DNA from: Planctomycetota bacterium
GTDB taxonomy: Bacteria; Planctomycetota; UBA8108; UBA1146
NCBI GenBank assembly: GCA_014240375.1
Contig: JAAZXB010000009.1
Span: forward strand, 80,405-144,404
Length of the DNA: 64,000 nucleotides
Reading direction: 5' to 3'
Within the stretch, counting starts at the first letter, position 1. Each line of letters begins with the position of its first letter. Both the position numbers and the translations under genes were made by a program. Below the pieces are notes generated by a model that did no database searches, was not told the DNA's origin, and saw only the letters and a list, made by a program, of their open reading frames with translations. Of the stretch, positions 17,041 to 24,072 are shown piece after piece.

Positions 17041-17049
17041 GAGAAGCGG

Positions 17050-17622
17050 ATGCCCTGGATCGAACCCCTTTCACCAGAGCAAGACGAGAGTGGCCTGCTC
17101 GACCGCATCTATGCCGGATCTCGATCACGATCGGGAGAAGTGGCCCAGATCATCCAGGTGATGTCTCCTCGGCCAGACCTTCTGGAACCCTTTCTCGAAC
17201 TCTACATCCGTCTGATGCAGGGGACATCCGGACTGACACGGGCAGAGCGAGAATGGGTCGCAGTGCTGACCAGTCAGTACAACGATTGCCACTACTGAAT
17301 CCTCTCACACCTGCGAGATCTGGAGTCACTTCCTGGAAGTGCTGATCTCGTCCAATCGGTCCGGTCCGGGCCAGATGCTCTCGATCAACGAGCCAGTACC
17401 ATCGCTGCTTTTACCGAGAAGTTGACTCTCACTCCCTCGAAGATGAAGGAAACCGACATCGCATCACTCAGAGGGGTTGGATTGGATGACAGTTCGATTC
17501 TCGAGTTGGTTCATGTGATCGGTTTCTTCAACCACATCAATCGTGTGGCAGACTCGCTCGGTGTGGATCTGGAATCCTGGATGGGTGAGAAGGGTACTGA
17601 ATCGGGTCTCTCCGCCGATTGA
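17050..17622 (+). CDS. AhpD-like peroxidase-related protein, candidate selenoprotein (UGA = Sec83)
   Basis: The track splits this gene into 17050-17298 and 17422-17622, but both pieces are in one frame and join through a single TGA at 17296-17298. Read through, the 190 aa protein belongs to the AhpD/carboxymuconolactone decarboxylase fold (peroxidase-related subgroup): MPWIEPL, LTRAEREWVAVLTSQYNDCHY-U-ILSHLRDL, and a C-terminal half ending ...GFFNHINRVADSLGV. The TGA sits exactly where the second Cys of the redox CxxC is expected, giving CHYU. AhpD-like selenoproteins with CxxU are a known family. A 39 nt hairpin at 17313-17351 follows. AGGAG lies 6 nt before ATG 17050. The second piece has no ribosome binding site of its own. 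A nonsense mutation or sequencing error is the alternative. Confidence 0.8.
17313..17351 (+). promoter_or_regulatory. Candidate SECIS hairpin for the AhpD-like UGA
   Basis: GCGAGATC (17313-17320) pairs with GATCTCGT (17344-17351, one G-U), and above an internal loop CACTTC (17327-17332) pairs with GAAGTG (17336-17341) around CTG. The apical loop is 34 nt after the UGA, inside the range described for bacterial SECIS elements. The G is third rather than first or second in the loop, which is a weak point. A second, smaller hairpin (TCTC 17303-17306 with GAGA 17315-17318) competes. Confidence 0.5.
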
Positions 17623-17645
17623 AACAATACTTCTGAAAGACTATC

Positions 17646-19358
17646 ATGGAGGATCAGGGATCCAGTGTGCCAGCGATGGCTTCTGCGGGTCCACAAAAGT
17701 GCTGCGAAGGAAATGAGAACCGGATGAGGTCAGGACCGGATCCTGTGGATCGACTGCTGAATCGTATTCGCCTGCGAAGAAGACTTCGTCAGGTGATGGG
17801 GCATTCCAGTAATGCTCTGGCGTTGGCGTTGTTCTCGTGGGCGATTCTGATTCTCTCGCAGCGCATGTTCAGCATCGGTGTCAGCGAGACTCTGGAAATG
17901 ACGCTTCCCCTCGGCGTCTTCCTGGTGGTGATCACCGCAGCGTTCCTGTCGGTTCGGAAGTCGCGTCTCGGCGAGGCGGTCGAGGCGGAGCGGGGGGGGC
18001 GGATTCCCCAGACCATTTCCACCTCGTTGCTGGCTCGTGACGAAGGATTCAGTGAAGAGGTGGCCGACAAGATCCTGGGTGATGCCTCTCGGATGGCTGA
18101 AGGGGTCGATCCACAGCGAGCGATTGCGCTGGGGAGGCCACGAAACCCATGGCGGGTAGTGGTGGCGATTTGCGCGTGCCTCGCTGCAGTTTCGTTCCCA
18201 ACCTATGACCTGCTCGGAATTGAAGAAGAGAAGTTGAGCAGGAAGAAGGAAGTGGATCGAACCGCCAGAAAAGTGGCCTCACTGGAGCGACGTCTGAGAG
18301 ATGTGACTCAACTCGCAGAACGTCACCAGATCGATCCAGAGACACAAAAACTGCTCAAGATCATCTCTCGCAAGCCGAAGCCTTCGGTGGCGGAGAAGGG
18401 CCGCGCCGCGCCACAGAGTTCGCCGCGGAAGGCCGCCCTGCAGAAGACCCGGAAGGATCGGAGCCAGGTGGCGAATCGCATGACTCGAGCGGAACTCAAG
18501 TCTGCCAGAGCGACTGCGGATCGAGTGCGGCAGGCGGGTCAGCAGGAGGGCAGCGAGGATTCCGCAGCGGCAGAGGAACTGCAGAAGGCTCTGAAAAAAG
18601 GGCAACTGGGCCGTGCCGGGCAGGAACTGCAGAAGATGGCCAAGGCTGCGGCAAACGCCGGTGCCGAGGGGCAACAAGCGAGAGCGGATCTGGCCAAGAT
18701 GGCGGAAGCTCTGGGACTGTCCGATGCCCTGAAATCCAAGTTGAAAGATGAGAAGGGGTTGTCGCCAGAGGATCTGCAAAGGCTGTCGCAACAACTGGAT
18801 CAACTGGCCAAGTTGATGAGGGAGAGCGATCTGCTCGATCATGCTCGAAAGCAGATCCAGTTCACCGAGGCAGAGTTGAGCGCCTTGCCTGCAGAGTGGC
18901 CCGACGGCCCACCACCGGAGATTTGCCCCGATTGCCTGGCGGGGACCTGACAGGTCAAAGGAGGAGCCTGACAGGCTCCCTCCAGTGATCGAAGTTTCGT
19001 TCACACCCAGCCGAAAAGTAGTTCAGCACAGTCGAAGGGTTCTGCTGCTGCTGGATTGGCCGCGGGTCCGGGATTGCAACTGGGTGGCGGTGGTGGCCTC
19101 AGCCCAGCGGCCAAGGATGGGGAGACTTCTTCGACACCAGAAAAGTTGACCGGTAAGGCTCATCGGGGACAGACGGTGGCGACCCTCCTGGTCGAAGGAG
19201 ATGCTCCATCGGGTGAAGCCAAGGCGACCTTGCGACAGGCGATTCAAGCGGGATCTCGAAGCGCAGAATCGGAGCTCAAGACTCAGCGAGTTCCGGCATC
19301 CCTCCGCCAACTCGCTCAGGATTACTTCGATCGTCTCCAGGGGAGAACGGAAGACTGA
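17646..19358 (+). CDS. Membrane coiled-coil protein with two in-frame UGA codons (candidate multi-Sec protein)
   Basis: The track shows two ORFs, 17646-18950 and 19056-19358, in the same frame, separated only by TGA at 18948-18950 and 18969-18971. Joined, they give 570 codons. The N-terminal half has three hydrophobic segments (about residues 55-75, 85-105 and 175-195). Then comes a Lys/Ala/Gln-rich coiled coil to residue 420, then CPDCLAGT-UGA-QVKGGA-UGA-QAPSS, a low-complexity linker, and a conserved-looking tail (GKAHRGQTVATLLV...LRQLAQDYFDRLQ). That tail resembles the end of planctomycete membrane proteins found beside VWA genes. It has no start or ribosome binding site of its own. The UGAs sit where Cys would make C-x2-C-x4-C-x6-C. 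A pseudogene or two real stops remain possible. The start could also be ATG 17724. Confidence 0.5.
18944..18956 (+). repeat. Inverted repeat around first UGA
   Basis: GACC-TGACA-GGTC: the first in-frame TGA lies in a 5 nt loop. The same TGACA loop recurs in the next hairpin, giving a direct repeat CCTGACAGG 21 bp apart. Confidence 0.5.
18963..18979 (+). promoter_or_regulatory. Candidate SECIS hairpin for the first UGA
   Basis: GGAGCC (18963-18968) pairs with GGCTCC (18974-18979) around loop TGACA. The loop starts 18 nt after the first UGA and has G as its second base, as described for bacterial SECIS loops. It also contains the second in-frame UGA. No T-run follows, so it is not a typical intrinsic terminator. 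Confidence 0.4.
18985..19004 (+). promoter_or_regulatory. Candidate SECIS hairpin for the second UGA
   Basis: GTGA-T-CGA (18985-18992) pairs with TCG-T-TCAC (18997-19004) around loop AGTT, with one T-T mismatch. The loop starts 21 nt after the second UGA and has G as its second base. Confidence 0.38.
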
Positions 19359-19416
19359 TCGAGCGAATCCCTCGATGACCGTGTGCCCCCACCTGATTAC
19401 AAGAGGAGATCCGAGT

Positions 19417-20343
19417 ATGAGATCATGGATCTGGCTGCTGGCTCTGCTGCTGCTGAACTCCTGTGTCTCATCTTCTTCCGTGGGAACCCATCCCCTGGAA
19501 AATGTCGAACTGATCGGCGGTCCTGGTCGTGGTGTCGGCCGTTTCTTCCAGCCCAGGGCGATCGAGTCGCTCCCGCAACAGCAGTGCATCGTCATCGATC
19601 GCAGTGGTCGAGCACAACTCTTCGATTCTGCAGGAAATTTGAAGGATGTGTGGATGCTCCCCGAATGGTCTGCGGGCCATCCGATCGACCTGTGCGGTAC
19701 TCCCGAAGGAACACTGCTGGTCGCGGACACCCACTACATGAGAATCATCGAGTTCGACCTCGACGGAAATGAACTGCGTCGATTCGGCGAGGATGTGGGG
19801 CTGGAACTGGTTCGAGGTATCGATATTGCTGCCGACGGCTCGATCCTGGTCGCTTCCTATGGAGAATTCGATCGGGTCTTCCGCTTTGATCGACAGGGCA
19901 ACTTGATGAAGATCTGGGGGGAACGCGGCGATGGAACTGGCCAGTTTTTCCGTCCCGAGGGATTGGCGATCGACGCGGATGGAACGATTCTTGTGGTCGA
20001 TTGTGGACACCACAGGGTGCTTCGGTTCACCCTGGATGGAGAGTACTTGCAGACCATCGGATCTCCGGGACGAGCGGCGGGGCAGTTCGATACCCCATTT
20101 GACATCGATGTCGTTGGAGATGGGAGTTTCGTGGTGGTCGATAAGGCAGGGTGTCGGGTCCAACGATTCGCAGCCGATGGATCGCTGGTGGCGGTAGTCG
20201 GAGGCACAGGGCGTGGAGCGGGGCTACTCAGTGAACCTCGAGGTGTGGCGGTCTCATGCAGTGGATCGGTTCCCAGGATGTTGATTGCAGATACCGGAAA
20301 TCATCGGGTGGTGGTCTCCGCAATCCCGGGGGAAGTAAGGTGA
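19417..20343 (+). CDS. NHL-repeat lipoprotein
   Basis: A 308 aa secreted lipoprotein. The N-terminus MRSWIWLLALLLLNSC is a lipoprotein signal with the acylated Cys at residue 16, followed by SSSS. The rest is a six-bladed NHL-type propeller with repeating units such as GRGVGRFFQPRAIE, GDGTGQFFRPEGLAIDADGT, RAAGQFDTPFDIDVVGDGS and GAGLLSEPRGVAVS, each followed by ADTGNHRV-like strands. NHL propellers usually bind proteins or ligands, and the ligand here is unknown. The track start (19201) is wrong: ATG 19417 has GAGGAG at 19403-19408 and gives the signal peptide. Its stop overlaps the GTG of the VWA gene (GTGA), so the two are translationally coupled. Confidence 0.85.
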   Translation: MRSWIWLLALLLLNSCVSSSSVGTHPLENVELIGGPGRGVGRFFQPRAIESLPQQQCIVIDRSGRAQLFDSAGNLKDVWMLPEWSAGHPIDLCGTPEGTLLVADTHYMRIIEFDLDGNELRRFGEDVGLELVRGIDIAADGSILVASYGEFDRVFRFDRQGNLMKIWGERGDGTGQFFRPEGLAIDADGTILVVDCGHHRVLRFTLDGEYLQTIGSPGRAAGQFDTPFDIDVVGDGSFVVVDKAGCRVQRFAADGSLVAVVGGTGRGAGLLSEPRGVAVSCSGSVPRMLIADTGNHRVVVSAIPGEVR

Positions 20344-23123
20344 GCGTGCCGATCGAATTCGATCAGCCCATTTGGCTGCTGACAGCAATCCCACTGCTGG
20401 GCTTGTTGATCTACATCTCGATGCGAAGCCGAGCAGGCTTGCCGATTGCCGTGAAAAATACTGCCCTATTACTACGCGGACTTGCGATCACCGCGCTGGT
20501 GCTGGCGCTGGCCCGGACAGTCCATCTGACCGGTGGGGAGGGGTTGAGTGTGCTGGTGTTACGAGACCTCTCGGCTTCCGTGCCGCGCCTCGTCACCGAC
20601 GATGTGATTTCAAAGACCTCGAAGCGACTCGGAGGTCTCGAGTACCCGGACCAGGTCTCCTTGATTTCGTTTGCCAAGGACCAGCAACAAGAGCAACCGA
20701 TGTCGACCAGGCTGGGCTCCGGAATTTCGACCAGTCTCGACCGAGGTGGCTCAGATCTCGCTGCAGCATTGAGATACTCTGCGAGCGCTCTGGAGGGGAG
20801 TGCGCCCGGCGGTTCGCGGCGAATCATCCTGATCAGTGATGGAAATTCGACCGAAGGAGATCCGGTACGAGAGGCGAAAAACCTCGCAGCAGCAGGGATC
20901 GTTGTCGATGTCTTACCGGTGATTTATGACCATCCGAGAGAGGTGATTCTCGAGAGCGTTGAGGCGCCCGAGACGGTCAGGCCAGGCCAGGTTTATTCAG
21001 TGGATACCATCATCTGGTCCAGTTCAGAGGCGCCCGCAACCGTGGTTCTCGCCGATGGAGCCGGGGTCCTCGAACGAAGGTCATTGACCCTGGAGGTGGG
21101 AAGGAATCGAGTCGCCTTCACCCTCATTGGAGGTTCCGCTGTCATTCAGCGATTGAAGGTGTCGGTCCATCCGGAGCCAGGGCTGGACTCGCTGGAGCAG
21201 AATAACTCTGGTATCGGGCTGGTGAGAACGATTCAGCAGCCAAGAGTGGCTCTGGTGACCGATGATCCGGATCGCACCCTGGAGAAGTTGCTCATCTCAG
21301 GGAGTATCAATGTCGAGACGATGACTCCCGACCAACTTCCACTGGCTCCTGAGGATTACTACGGAATCGAAGCGTTGATCCTCGATGACATCTCCGCATT
21401 CAGGATCGATCCCAAGCGAATCGCAATGCTCGAAAGGATGGTTCACACCACTGGCATGGGTTTGTTGATGGTGGGGGGGCCGAACTCCTTTGGAGCAGGA
21501 GGATGGAGGGGGACCAAGGTCGAGATCGCTCTGCCGGTGAAAATGGACATCCAGCAGCGCAAGAAACTCCCCAACGGAGCACTGGCGGTGATCCTTCACA
21601 CCTGTGAATTTGAACTGGGAAATATGTGGGCGAGGAAGATCGCTTCATCTTCCATCGCTCCGCTGACCCCGAAGGATGAGTTTGGAGTGCTGGTGTACAG
21701 CGGAGGATTGGATTTCTGGGGAATCCCATTGGGACCGGTGGGGGACAAGGCGGCGATCCAGAATAAGATCAACTCCCTGAACCCGGCAGACATGATCTCT
21801 TTCGGCCCCTCCATGACTCTGGCCATCCAGGGGTTGTTACAATCCAATAGCTACTCGAAACACGTGGTGATCATCTCTGATGGCGACCCGGCCCCCCCGG
21901 GGAAGAGATTGCTGGACGCATTTGTCGAGGCAAGAGTGTCGATCTCGACCATCTGCATCAAGCCTCACTCTGGGCCCTCGGCGACTGCCACGATGAAGAA
22001 GATTTCGAGTTCCACAGGAGGGCGATACTACTTCATCGATGATCCGGCAAGGCTGCCACAGATCTTCTTCAGGGAAGCGCTAGAGGTGAAGCGCAACTTG
22101 ATTTCCGAAGAGACATTCACCCCGAACATAGTCGAGAGTGCCGGCCCGATCCAGGGCCTGGAGTCTGGCTTCCCTCCGCTCCACGGCATCGTGCTGACCA
22201 CCATCAAGCCTCTCTCGAAACTGGTACTGGTCAATCCAGAAGAGGATCCATTGCTGGCACTCGGAAGGCATGGGGTTGGAAAGACTGCTGCCTTCATGAG
22301 TGATGTGAGATCTCGGTGGAGTGTCGAGTGGCAAGGCTGGAGTGGTAATTCTACCTTCTGGACCCAACTGATTCGTTCCATCTCCAAGGAACTGGATTCG
22401 GGAGTTCTCGAGATCTCGCACTCGGTCGAGGGAGATTCCGGTCAGGTGATCGTCGATGCCATCGATCCCGAGGGGAAGTTCCTCGATGGACTGGAGCTGG
22501 AGTGTGTCTTGATCAGCCCGGACCAATCGCAGCAAATGATTGTCGTCAATCAGGTTGCACCAGGGCGATACCTCGGGAAGTTCGATGCCTCTGAGGAAGG
22601 ATCGTATCTGGTCCATGTCAATCACGATGATGGGCAGGGCAACATCGGTGGGCAGACCAAGTCGATCTCGGTTGGATACCCGGCAGAATTCAGGGCACTT
22701 CAAAGCAACGAGGATCTGTTGAAGCGGATCGCCGAAGCCTCTGGAGGTAGAATCTTGACCGATGCCGATGATCTGCTCGATCGCTCCTTGCCACGGCGAA
22801 GGGATCGCAGTCCGCTGTGGCATTATCTGGCCATCTGTGGATTGTCCCTGTTCTTCTTCGACATCGTGGCGCGGCGAGTTCAGATGAGGATTCCCACTTT
22901 CAAGAGATCCTCGAAGTCGACCATCGAGGAAGAGGTCGAATCGACACCGCTGGTCCGCAGGGCCATCGCTGCCAGAAAAAAGCCGAGCGCAAGACCCTCT
23001 GAGGTGGAACCGAAGGAGGAGCTGACGGTGCCCAAGGAAACCCCTGAAGTGGCAGATCAGCACTCTCAGGATCTCCAAAAATTGATCAAGGCGCGCCGTA
23101 GAAAGCGCAAAAAGGACCGATGA
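20340..23123 (+). CDS. VWA-domain membrane protein with amidotransferase-like segment
   Basis: A 927 aa inner-membrane protein. Two TM segments lie in the first 65 residues, and a third near residue 850 (LWHYLAICGLSLFFFDIVARRV) precedes a basic cytoplasmic tail. Between them are a von Willebrand A-like domain with VLRDLSASV (DxSxS metal site) and HVVIISDGDPAPPGKRLLD from a second VWA-like region. These flank a glutamine-amidotransferase-like segment, GLLMVGGPNSFGAGGWRGTKVE, with no catalytic Cys seen. This layout is common in planctomycetes, often near MoxR and Bat-like genes. The GTG at 20340 has GGGGGAAG upstream and overlaps the NHL gene stop. Role unknown; it may interact with the coiled-coil and NHL proteins encoded upstream. 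Confidence 0.83.
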   Translation: MSVPIEFDQPIWLLTAIPLLGLLIYISMRSRAGLPIAVKNTALLLRGLAITALVLALARTVHLTGGEGLSVLVLRDLSASVPRLVTDDVISKTSKRLGGLEYPDQVSLISFAKDQQQEQPMSTRLGSGISTSLDRGGSDLAAALRYSASALEGSAPGGSRRIILISDGNSTEGDPVREAKNLAAAGIVVDVLPVIYDHPREVILESVEAPETVRPGQVYSVDTIIWSSSEAPATVVLADGAGVLERRSLTLEVGRNRVAFTLIGGSAVIQRLKVSVHPEPGLDSLEQNNSGIGLVRTIQQPRVALVTDDPDRTLEKLLISGSINVETMTPDQLPLAPEDYYGIEALILDDISAFRIDPKRIAMLERMVHTTGMGLLMVGGPNSFGAGGWRGTKVEIALPVKMDIQQRKKLPNGALAVILHTCEFELGNMWARKIASSSIAPLTPKDEFGVLVYSGGLDFWGIPLGPVGDKAAIQNKINSLNPADMISFGPSMTLAIQGLLQSNSYSKHVVIISDGDPAPPGKRLLDAFVEARVSISTICIKPHSGPSATATMKKISSSTGGRYYFIDDPARLPQIFFREALEVKRNLISEETFTPNIVESAGPIQGLESGFPPLHGIVLTTIKPLSKLVLVNPEEDPLLALGRHGVGKTAAFMSDVRSRWSVEWQGWSGNSTFWTQLIRSISKELDSGVLEISHSVEGDSGQVIVDAIDPEGKFLDGLELECVLISPDQSQQMIVVNQVAPGRYLGKFDASEEGSYLVHVNHDDGQGNIGGQTKSISVGYPAEFRALQSNEDLLKRIAEASGGRILTDADDLLDRSLPRRRDRSPLWHYLAICGLSLFFFDIVARRVQMRIPTFKRSSKSTIEEEVESTPLVRRAIAARKKPSARPSEVEPKEELTVPKETPEVADQHSQDLQKLIKARRRKRKKDR

Positions 23124-23229
23124 CTCGGTGATCTCATCGATCGGTGGGTCGGGTCCGGTTGACGATCGCTCTCCTGACCCCCAGCATCTACCAGTATCCC
23201 CACGCACTGTGTCCGGGGAGGGAGGTCGA

Positions 23230-24072
23230 TTGTCCTTGCGATCCACAGCCTCGACCGTCTCCAGCAGGGAGAGCCACGCGACCTCGGCAACGCTGTCGGT
23301 GGTGGCTGCCGTGCTGAACGAGAAGGAAAATCTCGAACCATGGTTACAGAATGTCGGCTGGGCCGACCGGATCGTGGTCATCGATCACGGAAGTGAGGAT
23401 GGATCCCGTCAGTGGCTAGAGCAACATCCGCAAGTCGAACTGATCGACGCTCCCAAGGGGGAGGGTCTGATCGAGGATATCCGCCGTCTGGGTCTGGATC
23501 AGATTTCGGAGGGTTGGATTCTGGTACTGGATCTGGACGAGAGAGTCACGGATGAACTGCGTCAGGAGATCGAGCAATTGATCGAGTCAGATCGTCACGA
23601 ATCTGGATTCAGGATTCCGTTCAGGCATTACTTGCTCGGGAGTTGGCTCCGCTATGGTGGTTGGAATGATCAACATTTGCGGTTGTTTCGTGCCGGGATG
23701 GGCGACTACGAACCGGGGTTGATTCACTCCGAGGCGACTGTAGAGGGAACCATCGGCGAACTGTCCGGATCGGTATTGCACTTCGCCCATCCAACGATTC
23801 ATGATTTTCTCGCGAGAATGAATCGCTACACCAGCCAGAGCGCCGAGTCTCTGGCCAGAGGTGAGGTGGGTGGGTTGCGAAAAAGAGCGATGCTGCGACA
23901 GTCGAGGTGGTCCTGGTTTCGGGCCAGCGCTTCGATGTTCTGGGTGCGATACATCAAGGATCGTGGCTTTCGTGATGGAATGCCTGGATTCGTCGTGGCG
24001 GTGCTACTCTCTGCGTACATCTTCATCGAGCAGGCCAAGGCGTGGGAAGTACGACTGGAAAAGGAGGCCTGA
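23230..24072 (+). CDS. Family 2 glycosyltransferase, WaaE/KdtX-like
   Basis: A 280 aa GT-A glycosyltransferase of the type that adds a sugar to lipopolysaccharide inner core. It shows LSVVAAVLNEKENLEPWLQNV, DRIVVIDHGSEDGSRQWLEQ, the metal-binding region LVLDLDERVTDEL, FRIPFRHYLLGSWLRYGGW and LRLFRAG, and a C-terminal hydrophobic stretch (GFVVAVLLSAYIFIEQAKAW) that may associate with the membrane. The track start is GTG 23128. I prefer TTG 23230 because GGGGAGGGAGG lies directly upstream and the domain begins soon after. The stop overlaps the ABC exporter ATG (TGATG), so the pair is coupled, which fits a lipid A/core assembly and export unit. Confidence 0.82.
   Translation: MSLRSTASTVSSRESHATSATLSVVAAVLNEKENLEPWLQNVGWADRIVVIDHGSEDGSRQWLEQHPQVELIDAPKGEGLIEDIRRLGLDQISEGWILVLDLDERVTDELRQEIEQLIESDRHESGFRIPFRHYLLGSWLRYGGWNDQHLRLFRAGMGDYEPGLIHSEATVEGTIGELSGSVLHFAHPTIHDFLARMNRYTSQSAESLARGEVGGLRKRAMLRQSRWSWFRASASMFWVRYIKDRGFRDGMPGFVVAVLLSAYIFIEQAKAWEVRLEKEA

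Noticed and set aside
18944-18979. Intrinsic terminator after the first part of the coiled-coil gene
   Set aside because: The hairpins are GC-rich but have 5 nt loops and no T-run after them, and coding-like sequence in the same frame continues.
19056-19358. Independent small gene starting at TTG 19056
   Set aside because: No ribosome binding site, and its sequence looks like the conserved tail of the upstream protein in the same frame.
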